DNA from: Oscillospiraceae bacterium
GTDB lineage: Bacteria > Bacillota > Clostridia > Oscillospirales > Oscillospiraceae
DNA length: 14,968 bases
Assembly (NCBI GenBank): GCA_020025395.1
Contig: JAHHSE010000024.1
Location: forward strand, 1-14,968
Reading direction: 5' to 3'
The notes under the pieces were generated by a model. That model searched no databases, was not told the DNA's origin, and saw only the letters and a list, made by a program, of their open reading frames with translations. Below are positions 6,541-13,763 of this stretch, piece after piece. Made by a program: the position numbers and the translations under genes. Position 1 is the first letter of the stretch. Each line of letters begins with the position of its first letter.

Positions 6541-7413
6541 TCAAACCTGCCTGCTCCACTCCGGACGGATTCTCCGCTCCCCGGACAGGGCCTGATCCAG
6601 AACGGCGAGGAACCGTTCCCGCTCCTCCGACAGGGTCCCCTTGAGGGGAAGATAATTGGAGGCGTGGTCACAGGTGAAGTGGAGGGGATCCACCGTGAGA
6701 CCATCCACCAGACACCGCACCTCACGGAGAATCTCCTCCGGGGTGCAGGGGAGGAATTTCCCCCTCTCCCAATCCTGATAGAGCCGGGTTCCCGGCTCCA
6801 GAACCAGGGTGAGAAGGGAGAGATGCCGGGGCCTCATTTCGTTTACCAGGGTCACCGTCTCCCGGCTGTGCTCCAGCCCCGCCTCCCCGGTGCCCGCCAG
6901 GCCCAGAAGAACCATGGCCCACAGGTCCAGACCGGCCTCCCGCAGACGGACCCCCGCCTCCAGCATCCCGGCCCGGCTGACTCCCTTTCCAATGGCCTTG
7001 AGCAGGGTTTCACTCCCGGTCTCCACCCCCAGATACGCGCGGGTAAGACCGGCCTCTCTGAGACTCCGAAGCTCCTCCACGGTTTTTTGCAGGATGTTCC
7101 TGGGTCCGGCATAGACCCCTACCTTTCGGAGAGAGGGAAAGGCCTCATACAGGGCGTGGAGGATGGTGAGAAGATCCCGGGTGGGCATTCCTATGGCGTC
7201 CCCGTCACAGAGAAAGACCCGAGACAGGTCTCCGTAACAGGCTTTTGCCATCTGAATGTCCTCCAGAATATCACACATGGGCCGGACATGATACCTCTGC
7301 CCCTGATACATCCCGCAAAAGCTGCACGCATTGTGGGAGCAGCCCACGGTGATTTGAAGCAGATAGCTGTTCCGCTCCCCGGGGGGGCGGTAAATATTCC
7401 CTTCATATCGCAT
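6541..7413 (-). CDS. Radical SAM protein of unknown substrate
   Basis: Cytoplasmic 290-residue radical SAM enzyme. The Fe4S4-binding cysteines are C25, C30 and C33 in VGCSHNACSFCGMY. The spacing CX4CX2C differs from the common CX3CX2C, but with the CSHN start it is typical of one uncharacterised clade. FLCDGDAIGMP (67-77) and GVETGSE (129-135) are further radical SAM landmarks, the latter in the SAM-binding part as in HemN/Elp3-like members. There is no obvious second cluster-binding domain or B12 domain. AAGGA lies about 10 bases before the ATG. It is downstream of the amino-sugar cluster on the same strand but separated from it by a terminator, so it is probably not part of that pathway. 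I see no convincing terminator after it. The reaction is unknown. Confidence 0.85.
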   Translation of the reverse strand: MRYEGNIYRPPGERNSYLLQITVGCSHNACSFCGMYQGQRYHVRPMCDILEDIQMAKACYGDLSRVFLCDGDAIGMPTRDLLTILHALYEAFPSLRKVGVYAGPRNILQKTVEELRSLREAGLTRAYLGVETGSETLLKAIGKGVSRAGMLEAGVRLREAGLDLWAMVLLGLAGTGEAGLEHSRETVTLVNEMRPRHLSLLTLVLEPGTRLYQDWERGKFLPCTPEEILREVRCLVDGLTVDPLHFTCDHASNYLPLKGTLSEERERFLAVLDQALSGERRIRPEWSRQV

Positions 7414-7442
7414 AGCATCGGTTCCTTTCTGTGAATCATGCG

Positions 7443-7462
7443 GAGGCCTTTCGGAAGGCCTC
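7443..7462. other. Intergenic hairpin
   Basis: GAGGCCTT (7443-7450) and AAGGCCTC (7455-7462) form a perfect 8-bp stem around the loop TCGG. No T-run flanks it on either strand, so it is not a standard terminator. It lies between the ATPase terminator and the radical SAM start, and could be an RNA-stability or attenuation element for the radical SAM mRNA. Confidence 0.4.
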
Positions 7463-7471
7463 TGGAAGGAG

Positions 7472-7500
7472 AAAAGCCGGGGGGCATAAGTCCCCCCGGC
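7472..7500 (-). terminator. Terminator of the amino-sugar operon
   Basis: A perfect 9-bp GC stem, GCCGGGGGG (7476-7484) with CCCCCCGGC (7492-7500), has a 7-base loop. On the minus strand it is followed by TTTT (7475-7472). It sits just after the ATPase stop codon. The U-tract is short, but the stem is very stable. Confidence 0.75.
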
Positions 7501-7506
7501 AGTGCA

Positions 7507-8625
7507 TTAGAGAAGATTTTGCTCGGTTTCCGGATCGAAGAGATGAATGAGGTCGGCAGGGAAGGTAAACTTCACCGGGGTATTGTAGGGAATACCGGCC
7601 CGATACTCCGGGGGCAGCTCGGTGGTGGGGACACGGAGGACCACATCCTTTTCCTGGGTGAGCACATGGAGATAAATCTCACTGCCCATCATTTCAGAGA
7701 CATCCACAGAGGCGCTGATGGTATGGGGGCCGCCCTCCGGGGCAAAGAGGATATGCTCCGGACGAATGCCCACAGTGACCGCCTTGGAGGTGATTTTTGC
7801 CTGGGAGAGGGCCTCGCAGGTCTGGGCGGAAAGCTCCATCACCGCGTTGTGGACGGAGAGCTGATACCGCTCCCCCACCTTCTCCACGGTGCCCTGGAAG
7901 AAGTTCATCTGGGGGGAGCCGATAAATCCCGCCACAAAGATATTCACGGGGTGGTCAAAGACCTGCTGGGGCGTTCCGATCTGCTGGATATAGCCATCCT
8001 TCATAATGACGATCCGATCCCCCAGGGTCATGGCTTCGGTCTGATCGTGGGTCACATAGACAAAGGTGGTATCGATGCGCTGACGGAGCTTGATGATCTC
8101 GGCCCGCATTTGATTTCGCAGCTTGGCATCCAGGTTGGAGAGAGGCTCATCCATCAGAAAGACCTGAGGCTCCCGCACAATGGCCCGGCCAATGGCCACA
8201 CGCTGGCGCTGGCCGCCGGAGAGGGCCTTGGGTTTCCGGTCCAGATACTGGGTGATATCCAGGATTTTGGCGGCCTCCCGCACCAGCTTGTCAATCTCCT
8301 CCTTGGGCATTTTTTTCAGCTTCAGGGCGAAGGCCATGTTCTCATAGACCGTCATGTGGGGATAGAGGGCGTAGGACTGGAAGACCATGGCGATGTCACG
8401 GTCCTTGGGCTCCACATCGTTCATCCGCTTCTCTCCGATGATGAGATCTCCTTCGGAGATGTCCTCCAGACCGGCGATCATCCGCAGGGTGGTGGATTTT
8501 CCGCAGCCGGAGGGGCCGACCAGGACGATAAATTCCTTGTCCGCAATCTCCAGGTTAAAATCATGGACGGCAGTTACTTTATTGTCATAGATCTTTTTGA
8601 CATTCTTCAGGGTCACAGTAGCCAT
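7507..8625 (-). CDS. Sugar ABC transporter ATPase, MsmX/UgpC/MalK family
   Basis: Cytoplasmic ATPase of 372 residues that powers a carbohydrate importer. Walker A GPSGCGKST (37-45), Q-loop Q83, signature LSGGQ (135-139), Walker B VFLMDE (155-160) and switch H193 are intact. After about residue 235 comes the C-terminal OB-fold (TOBE-type) regulatory region, with GIRPEHI as landmark. MsmX-type ATPases often serve several sugar importers. Here the gene closes a cluster encoding a binding protein and two permeases, so it probably drives that transporter and may also serve others. The MATVTLKNVKKIYD start is typical for the family, yet no Shine-Dalgarno motif precedes the ATG; the nearest AGGAGG is about 120 bases upstream beyond a set of hairpins. 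It is followed by a terminator. Confidence 0.95.
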   Translation of the reverse strand: MATVTLKNVKKIYDNKVTAVHDFNLEIADKEFIVLVGPSGCGKSTTLRMIAGLEDISEGDLIIGEKRMNDVEPKDRDIAMVFQSYALYPHMTVYENMAFALKLKKMPKEEIDKLVREAAKILDITQYLDRKPKALSGGQRQRVAIGRAIVREPQVFLMDEPLSNLDAKLRNQMRAEIIKLRQRIDTTFVYVTHDQTEAMTLGDRIVIMKDGYIQQIGTPQQVFDHPVNIFVAGFIGSPQMNFFQGTVEKVGERYQLSVHNAVMELSAQTCEALSQAKITSKAVTVGIRPEHILFAPEGGPHTISASVDVSEMMGSEIYLHVLTQEKDVVLRVPTTELPPEYRAGIPYNTPVKFTFPADLIHLFDPETEQNLL

Positions 8626-8639
8626 AGAAAGAGCCGTAA

Positions 8640-8750
8640 GGGCAATGCCTCCGCAAATACCCTCTCATCCGGAAGGAGCAGGACCTTCCGAACTTTGCGA
8701 CAGGTCTCCACACTGCCGCACCGCCGGCCCGGCGGGAAGCGTTTCCTCCT
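8640..8750 (-). promoter_or_regulatory. Structured leader before the ATPase gene with orphan ribosome-binding site
   Basis: Read on the minus strand, AGGAGG (8750-8745) has no ATG, GTG or TTG at usable distance. It is followed by four successive hairpins: 8735-8730/8726-8721 (6 bp), 8719-8713/8703-8697 (7 bp with one G-U), 8690-8684/8676-8670 (7 bp, perfect) and 8662-8653/8648-8640 (about 9 bp with one mismatch and a bulge). The ATPase ATG follows 14 bases after the last. The pairings are read directly; a regulatory role is inferred, and I match it to no known riboswitch. Confidence 0.4.
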
Positions 8751-8752
8751 TT

Positions 8753-8818
8753 TTACAGCGTGACTCGGACTATGGTGTTGGAGTAGTCCGGGTCCGCCCG
8801 TTTGGAATGGGGGATCAT
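8753..8818 (-). CDS. Possible 21-residue mini-ORF coupled to nagA
   Basis: An ATG at 8818-8816 overlaps the nagA stop as ATGA and opens a 21-codon frame ending in TAA at 8755-8753. The peptide begins MIPHSKRADPDY and ends in VRVTL. It is unrecognised and has no membrane segment. GGAGAAGTGG inside the nagA end could act as ribosome-binding site, and an AGGAGG follows its stop. It may be a real small protein, a leader peptide regulating the ATPase gene, or chance: a frame this short can arise randomly, so the ATGA overlap is the main support. Confidence 0.3.
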   Translation of the reverse strand: MIPHSKRADPDYSNTIVRVTL

Positions 8819-9948
8819 AGCGCGCCGGATACCACTTCTCCGCGGAAGAGGACGGCACGAAGGGTGAGATCGGGGTTGAGAACGGCGATGTTGGCCTCCT
8901 TCCCCGCATCCAGACTGCCCACCCGGTCATAGATGCCAAGGGCCTTGGCGGGGTTGACGGCGGCGGCGGTGACGGCATCCTTCAGAGGGATGCCAAAGGA
9001 GACCGCAGTGACCATACAGGCCATGAGGTCAGAAACCGAGCCCGCCAGGGTGTCGGGGTCGTGGGCCAGGGTCGCCCGATTGCCGCAGACCCGGATCTCC
9101 TGTCCCCCGAAGGGATAGATCCCATCCGGCATACCGGTGGCCCGGAGGGAGTCGGAGATCAGGATCACCCGGTGAGCGCCGAAGAGTCGGAAGACGGCCC
9201 GGACCACAGAGGGATGGATGTGAATCCCATCGCTGATCAGCTCTACCATCACATCGGACCGGTCAAAGGCGGCACCCACCACACCGGGAGTCCGATGGGT
9301 AAAGGGAGGCATGGCGTTGAAGAGGTGGGTGACCTGCCTGGCCCCCGCCTCAAAGGCGGCGGTGGCAGTATCATAATCCGCGGTGGTATGGCCCACGCAG
9401 ACCTGAATCCCCTCCCGGCTGGCATACCGGATAAACTCTTGAGAGCCGGGCTGCTCCGGGGCCAGGGTCACCATCTTCACCAGACCCTTGGCGGCCTCCT
9501 GAAGGCGGTGGAGCATGGGTACATCCGGGTCGTGGAGGTAATCTGCGTTTTGAGCGCCCTTCTTGGCCCGGCAGAGGAAGGGCCCCTCCAGATGGAGGCC
9601 CACCAGTTCGGCCCCCTTGCCCCCACCGGCCTTGTGGGCGGCGGCGTTTTGGCAGATCTTCATGAGCTGATCCTCCCCCAGGGTCATACCGGAGGGGCAG
9701 ATCTGAGTCACCCCCCGACAAAGCTCATACTCCGCCATGGCCTGAAGGCCGTCAGGGGTGGCGTCGGAAAAATCCTCACCCACACAGCCGTGGAAGTGGA
9801 GATCGGTGAGGCCGGGCACCAGATAGCAGCCGGGCAGCTCCACCGACTCCCCGTCGCTGTGGGAGACGATGGTCCCGCCTTGGAGGCAAAGCTCCCCGGA
9901 GACAAAACCTTTTTGAGGGTCAAAGACCCTGGCTCCTGTTATCCGCAT
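8815..9948 (-). CDS. nagA: N-acetylglucosamine-6-phosphate deacetylase
   Basis: Cytoplasmic amidohydrolase of 377 residues that removes acetate from GlcNAc-6-phosphate to give glucosamine-6-phosphate. The metal and catalytic landmarks are present in order: HFHG (51-54), HLEGPF (119-124, with E121), GHTTADY (186-192, H187), THLFNAM (207-213, H208), DGIHIH (240-245) and ISDS (264-267, with the catalytic D266). The length is normal for the family. Its ATG overlaps the last 10 bases of nagB, so the two are coupled; no strong Shine-Dalgarno motif is visible, which fits translation by coupling. It is the step before NagB in the pathway and shares the operon with the importer genes. Its stop overlaps a possible mini-ORF. 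Confidence 0.96.
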   Translation of the reverse strand: MRITGARVFDPQKGFVSGELCLQGGTIVSHSDGESVELPGCYLVPGLTDLHFHGCVGEDFSDATPDGLQAMAEYELCRGVTQICPSGMTLGEDQLMKICQNAAAHKAGGGKGAELVGLHLEGPFLCRAKKGAQNADYLHDPDVPMLHRLQEAAKGLVKMVTLAPEQPGSQEFIRYASREGIQVCVGHTTADYDTATAAFEAGARQVTHLFNAMPPFTHRTPGVVGAAFDRSDVMVELISDGIHIHPSVVRAVFRLFGAHRVILISDSLRATGMPDGIYPFGGQEIRVCGNRATLAHDPDTLAGSVSDLMACMVTAVSFGIPLKDAVTAAAVNPAKALGIYDRVGSLDAGKEANIAVLNPDLTLRAVLFRGEVVSGAL

Positions 9949-10691
9949 ACCGAAACACCCGCTTCCACAGCCTTGGAGAGGGCGGCCTCATCTGCCACCA
10001 GAGTCACATTGGGATGGAGCTGGAGGATGGAGGCGGGGACCTGGGGGTCCACAGCGCCGCAGATCATCTGATAGACCGCTTCCGCCTTGTCGCTGCCGCT
10101 GGCCACCACCAGAATCTGACGGGCCTGCATGATGTAGCCGATGCCCATGGTGATGGCCTGACGGGGGACATCCGCCTGAGAGGCAAAGAATCGGGCGTTG
10201 GCATCAATGGTGCTGGGGGTGAGGTCCACCACATGGGTGGGCTTCACAAAGACGGGGCCGGGCTCGTTAAAGCCGATGTGTCCGTTCCGGCCCAGGCCCA
10301 GAAGCTGGATATCAGTCCGGCCCAATGTTTCCCGCAGGGCATCATAGCGCCCGCACTCGGCCTCCGCGTCCGCCGCAAGACCGTCGGGGACATTGGTGTT
10401 CTCAGGCCTAATGTCGATGTGGTCAAAGAGGTTGTGCTGCATGAAGTAGCGGTAGCTCTGATCGTGGGTGGGGGCCAGTCCCTTATACTCGTCCAAATTG
10501 ACGGTGCGGACCTGGGCGAAGCTGAGAACTCCGGCCTCATGCTTTGCAATCAGCTCCTTGTACAGTCCCACAGGGGTGGAGCCGGTGGCCAGACCCAGGA
10601 CGGCCTGTGGCTTGAGATAAATCTGGGCCGCAAGGATGTTGGCGGCGGCACAGCTCATTTCAGCATAGTCTTTGCAGGCAATAATACGCAT
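9939..10691 (-). CDS. nagB: Glucosamine-6-phosphate deaminase
   Basis: Cytoplasmic isomerase/deaminase of 250 residues converting glucosamine-6-phosphate to fructose-6-phosphate and ammonia, which feeds amino sugars into glycolysis. Landmarks are GLATGSTPVGLY (33-44, phosphate loop), NLDEY (65-69, catalytic D67), the block GLGRNGHIGFNEPG (132-145, catalytic H138) and the nearby E143. It is the short Firmicutes-type enzyme, without the C-terminal extension linked to allosteric control in E. coli NagB. I choose ATG 10691: AGAGG lies 8 bases upstream of it, whereas the GTG three codons earlier overlaps that motif. It follows the lyase gene by about 30 bases and overlaps nagA by 10 bases. Confidence 0.96.
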   Translation of the reverse strand: MRIIACKDYAEMSCAAANILAAQIYLKPQAVLGLATGSTPVGLYKELIAKHEAGVLSFAQVRTVNLDEYKGLAPTHDQSYRYFMQHNLFDHIDIRPENTNVPDGLAADAEAECGRYDALRETLGRTDIQLLGLGRNGHIGFNEPGPVFVKPTHVVDLTPSTIDANARFFASQADVPRQAITMGIGYIMQARQILVVASGSDKAEAVYQMICGAVDPQVPASILQLHPNVTLVADEAALSKAVEAGVSVCG

Positions 10692-10721
10692 TTGGTTCAC
10701 CTCTCGTTGTCCGCCGAAAAA

Positions 10722-11639
10722 TCAGCAGAATTTGTCAATGGCGCTGCGGATCATCTTGGAGCAGGACTCCACAACGGCCCGGTCCTCCGGGGCCAGATTG
10801 GGCAGAGGGGCTCTCACGCCGCCCAGCTCCAGGCCGTACTGCTCCTTCAGAATGGCCTTCATCACGGCATACAGGTTGCCCTTGGCACCGCACATGGCAT
10901 AGATGATTCGACAGACCTCATTCTGGATGGGGAACGCCTCAGCCACCTTGCCCTCAGCGGCAAGGGCAGCGATTTTGAGAAAGAGCTGAGGCATGACGGC
11001 ATAGGTGCCGCCGATGCCGCCGGTGGCTCCCATGGCCAGGCCGCCCAAAAGCTGCTCGTCGGGGCCGTTCATCACCACAAAGTCGGGACCGCCCTGGTCC
11101 TTCCAGAGCTGGATGTCCTGTACCGGCATGGAGGAGTTCTTCACACCGATCACCCGCGGATTCTTCTGCATTTCAGCCAGCAGAGAGCCGGACAGGGCCA
11201 CCCCGGCCAGCTGAGGGATGTTGTAGATGATAAAGTCGGTGTTGGGGGCGGCGGCGGAGATGTCGTTCCAGTACTGGGCAATCCCATGCTCTGTCAGATG
11301 GAAGTAGATGGGAGGGATGGCGGCGATGGAATCCACCCCAAGGCCCTCGGCGTGGGCGGCCAGCTCCTGACTGTCTTTGGTATTGTTGCAGGCCACATGG
11401 GCGATGATGGTGAGATCAAAGGCCTTGGCCTCCTCCATCACCAGCTCCAAAACCAGCTTGCGCTCCGCCACGGATTGGTAGATGCACTCACCGGAGGAAC
11501 CGCCGACATAGAGACCGCGCACACCCTTTCCGGCCAGGTGCCGGACCAGGGCGCGGACCCCGTCGGGAGAGATCTCGCCCTGTTCATCATAGCAAGCGTA
11601 GAAAGCGGGAATAATACCCTGATATTTTTTTATGTCCAT
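10722..11639 (-). CDS. N-acetylneuraminate lyase-like (DHDPS/NAL family) aldolase
   Basis: Cytoplasmic class I aldolase of 305 residues. In this setting it most likely cleaves N-acetylneuraminate to ManNAc and pyruvate. YVGGSSGE (44-51) is the substrate-loop motif, close to the GGSTGE form of NAL rather than the GTTGE of dihydrodipicolinate synthase. Y139 in YNIP is the catalytic Tyr, K167 in GVKNSS the Schiff-base Lys, and GATGGIGG (204-211) the NAL-type glycine block. I start at ATG 11639 (MDIKKYQG) behind AGGAG at 10 bases; the frame stays open upstream, but that extension is arginine-rich and unlike the family. The operon neighbours support the sialate reading. Other 2-keto acid substrates of this family cannot be excluded. 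nanE and nanK are not in the window. Confidence 0.85.
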   Translation of the reverse strand: MDIKKYQGIIPAFYACYDEQGEISPDGVRALVRHLAGKGVRGLYVGGSSGECIYQSVAERKLVLELVMEEAKAFDLTIIAHVACNNTKDSQELAAHAEGLGVDSIAAIPPIYFHLTEHGIAQYWNDISAAAPNTDFIIYNIPQLAGVALSGSLLAEMQKNPRVIGVKNSSMPVQDIQLWKDQGGPDFVVMNGPDEQLLGGLAMGATGGIGGTYAVMPQLFLKIAALAAEGKVAEAFPIQNEVCRIIYAMCGAKGNLYAVMKAILKEQYGLELGGVRAPLPNLAPEDRAVVESCSKMIRSAIDKFC

Positions 11640-11659
11640 TGGTGTCAGACTCCTATCTT

Positions 11660-11672
11660 TTCGATAATCGAA
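11660..11672. promoter_or_regulatory. Inverted repeat upstream of the lyase gene, possible operator
   Basis: TTCGATAATCGAA is a perfect 6-bp inverted repeat around one base, AT-rich within GC-rich DNA. It lies 20 bases before the lyase ATG, just upstream of its ribosome-binding site. The position suits a repressor site for an internal promoter. A second perfect palindrome, CTCTGCGCAGAG (11714-11725), lies in the same 130-base gap. Binding is inferred. Confidence 0.35.
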
Positions 11673-11768
11673 CCATGGGGACCGCAGCCATGGGCGTTGG
11701 GGCCGGTTGCGATCTCTGCGCAGAGTAAAATGGAGAAACTCCCCGGGGCGGGGCATTGCTGCGAAAAA

Positions 11769-12653
11769 TCAGCCCTTGACAGCGCCCATGGTGATGCCCT
11801 GGGTAAAGTATTTCTGGAAGAGGAGGAAGATGAGGATGATGGGGGCGGCGGCCATGGCGGCGCCCGCCATAAGCAGTCCCATATCCACCGTGGTCTCAGC
11901 CTGGAGCGTGGAGATACCCAGAGGAAGGGTGAAGATGTCCCCCTTCTGGAGCATAACCAGCTGCATGAAGTAGTCATTCCAGGAATTGATGAAGGTGAAG
12001 ATGGCCAGGGCGCCGATGCCCGGCTTGATAATGGGCATGACCACGGTGGTGAAGGTCTTGAACTCGCTGGCCCCGTCAATGCGGGCGGCCTCCAAAATCT
12101 CGCCGGGAATGCCCTCAGAGAACTGTTTCATCAAAAAGACGCCGAAGGGCCAGCCCACTGTGGGGAGAATCACCGCCCAAAGCGTGTTGTAGAGGTCCAG
12201 GACCGCCATTTCCTTCAAGAGAGGGATGAGAATGACCTGCTTGGGCAGAGCCATGGCGCAGACAATGAGGCCGAAGATAATCCCACGGCCCAAAAACCGT
12301 TTCTTCGCCAGGGCGTAGCCCGCCATGGCGGCGGTAAAGCAGGTGAGCAGCATGGCGGCGACCGCCATGAACACCGTGTTAATCAGCCAGCGGAAGGCGG
12401 CGGGGGCAACGGGACCCTGGAAGGGGCCGATTTCAAAAAGAGGGGCGCTCCGCTTGGCAAACAGTTTGGAGAAGTTTTCCATGCTCCACTCTGTGGGGAA
12501 CCAGACCGGGGTGACGGAGTTGATTTCCACAGAGGTCTTAAAGGCCCCCGTCACGATCCAGTAAAGGGGGAAAAGGAAGAGAAAGGCCAAAATGACCAGC
12601 AAAATAACGGAAATCACCTTATAGACGGTGACGCGCTCCACACCAGATTTCAT
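11769..12653 (-). CDS. Sugar ABC transporter permease, MalG/UgpE type
   Basis: Integral membrane subunit of 294 residues of a carbohydrate importer. Membrane segments are visible around 12-36, 90-113, 123-146, 155-178, 213-233 and 265-285, the usual six. The cytoplasmic EAA loop, EAARIDGASEF onward (188-211), contacts the ATPase. I prefer ATG 12653 (MKSGVERV) over the TTG two codons earlier; GGGGG lies 10 bases before the ATG and 4 before the TTG, so spacing leaves some doubt. The gene begins 15 bases after the stop of the first permease. With that permease, the upstream binding protein and the downstream ATPase it forms a complete type I importer. The substrate is inferred from the neighbouring amino-sugar enzymes. 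Confidence 0.93.
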   Translation of the reverse strand: MKSGVERVTVYKVISVILLVILAFLFLFPLYWIVTGAFKTSVEINSVTPVWFPTEWSMENFSKLFAKRSAPLFEIGPFQGPVAPAAFRWLINTVFMAVAAMLLTCFTAAMAGYALAKKRFLGRGIIFGLIVCAMALPKQVILIPLLKEMAVLDLYNTLWAVILPTVGWPFGVFLMKQFSEGIPGEILEAARIDGASEFKTFTTVVMPIIKPGIGALAIFTFINSWNDYFMQLVMLQKGDIFTLPLGISTLQAETTVDMGLLMAGAAMAAAPIILIFLLFQKYFTQGITMGAVKG

Positions 12654-12668
12654 ATTCAATGCGCCCCC

Positions 12669-13580
12669 TTACTTTTCTTTCGCCAGCTTAAACTGAACCG
12701 CGGAGAGGGCGGCAATGGCAAGGGCCAGAACCACACCCATGGCGTTGGCATAGCCGAAGTGGCCGTGCTGCGTGGTCAGCTTGAAGGCGGTATAATAGAT
12801 GTGATACATCACGGTGTTGGTCCCCTGGCCGCCGGAGGTCAGCAGCTGGATCAGGGCAAAACATTGGAAGGAGTTGATGGTGGTGATGACCAGGATGTAC
12901 AGCGTGGTGGGCATAATCTGGGGCCACTTGATCTTCCAGAAAATCTGGAGGTTGGTGGCGCCGTCCACCTGGGCCGCTTCCACCAGGGACTGGTCCACAT
13001 TGCCCAGGGCGGAGACATAGAGGACGATGGGCTGTCCCACCGAGGTGGTGAAGAGGATCAGGATGATGCACCAGAGGGCAAACCGCTCATCTCCCAGCCA
13101 ATTGATGTTTTTGTCAATGATCCCGGTATTTTTGAGGATGTAATTAAAAATGCCGTAATAATTGTTATACATCCACTTCCACACCACGGTAACAGCCACC
13201 GAGCCTGTGACCACAGGGAGATAGAAGACAATGCGGAAGAAGGAGCGGGCGGTGCCGTTCATCTTATAGATGGCGGAGGAGACCCACAGGGAAAAGGCAC
13301 ATACGGCGGGAACGCTGACCACCACGATAATAATGGTATTCCACAAAGCCTCCCGGAAGACCTTGTCTTCCCACAGCTTGGAAAAATTTTGAAAGCCGAT
13401 AAAGGAGGGGGAACCCGCGTGCATATTGGCATCGGTCAGACTGAGGAAAATACAGATAAACATGGGAATGATGACAAAGCCCACGAAGAAAACCAGGCTT
13501 GGCAAAAGGAACAGATAACCGGAGACGGTCTCCCGGCGCTGTAAGGCACGGCTCATGGAAGACGGAGCTTGTCTGGCCAA
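12669..13580 (-). CDS. Sugar ABC transporter permease, MalF/UgpA type
   Basis: Integral membrane subunit of 303 residues, partner of the following permease. Six hydrophobic segments are visible, around 22-47, 82-105, 115-136, 167-190, 225-247 and 278-297. The EAA loop EAAQVDGATNLQIFWKIKWP begins at 201. I choose the TTG at 13580 (MARQAPSS) because AAAGGGG lies 8 bases before it; a GTG three codons earlier overlaps that motif, and ATG 13556 has no ribosome-binding site. Upstream is the binding-protein gene, but a strong terminator lies between, so the permeases are probably expressed at a lower level. Family and topology are secure, substrate inferred. Confidence 0.92.
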   Translation of the reverse strand: MARQAPSSMSRALQRRETVSGYLFLLPSLVFFVGFVIIPMFICIFLSLTDANMHAGSPSFIGFQNFSKLWEDKVFREALWNTIIIVVVSVPAVCAFSLWVSSAIYKMNGTARSFFRIVFYLPVVTGSVAVTVVWKWMYNNYYGIFNYILKNTGIIDKNINWLGDERFALWCIILILFTTSVGQPIVLYVSALGNVDQSLVEAAQVDGATNLQIFWKIKWPQIMPTTLYILVITTINSFQCFALIQLLTSGGQGTNTVMYHIYYTAFKLTTQHGHFGYANAMGVVLALAIAALSAVQFKLAKEK

Positions 13581-13616
13581 AATAAGCACCCCTTTCTGAA
13601 AAAATCAGGACCTTGG

Positions 13617-13671
13617 GTGGAGATACGCATCGCAGGCCCCGCTGGGCCGGGCTTGCCGTGGGTATCTCCAC
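13617..13671 (-). promoter_or_regulatory. Structured leader before the permease genes
   Basis: A perfect 10-bp outer stem joins 13617-13626 and 13662-13671 (GTGGAGATAC / GTATCTCCAC). Inside it an inner stem, 13635-13639 with 13644-13648, folds around a 4-base loop. It lies after the binding-protein terminator and about 40 bases before the permease start. It could protect the processed downstream mRNA or be a cis-regulatory RNA; it matches no riboswitch I know. Confidence 0.35.
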
Positions 13672-13677
13672 ATTCGG

Positions 13678-13723
13678 AAAAAAGGCGCGCCTCTTTCCCG
13701 CGCAACGCGGGAAAGAGGCGCGC
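13678..13723 (-). terminator. Hairpin terminator between binding protein and permeases
   Basis: A perfect 18-bp stem (13685-13702 with 13706-13723) has a 3-base loop, and six T follow on the minus strand (13683-13678). It lies 40 bases after the binding-protein stop. This is a strong terminator inside the cluster. A usual consequence in such operons is high binding-protein mRNA and partial read-through into the permeases. Confidence 0.85.
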
Positions 13724-13763
13724 GAACCAAATCAAATGTCAGGTATAAACGCTGGGGGTTCCA

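Noticed and set aside
8738..8752. Possible catabolite-response (cre) site GGAAACGCTTCC
   Set aside because: It shares only the central AAxCGxT part with the cre consensus; the outer TG and CA positions do not match.
8613..8978. Minus-strand frame of 121 codons overlapping the nagA end and the ATPase leader
   Set aside because: It overlaps nagA in another frame, has low-complexity Pro/Arg composition, and has no ribosome-binding site or recognisable motif.
9061..10071. Plus-strand frame of 336 codons
   Set aside because: It is antisense to nagA and nagB, both supported by full catalytic motifs.
11640..11756. N-terminal extension of the lyase
   Set aside because: It encodes an arginine- and proline-rich stretch unlike the aldolase family, and AGGAG is well placed for ATG 11639.
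10014..13544. Plus-strand open frame of 1176 codons
   Set aside because: It runs antisense to five well-supported genes (nagB, lyase, two permeases, and gaps). Its translation is rich in Gly, His, Asp and Gln without any domain, as expected for the complement of GC-rich coding sequence.
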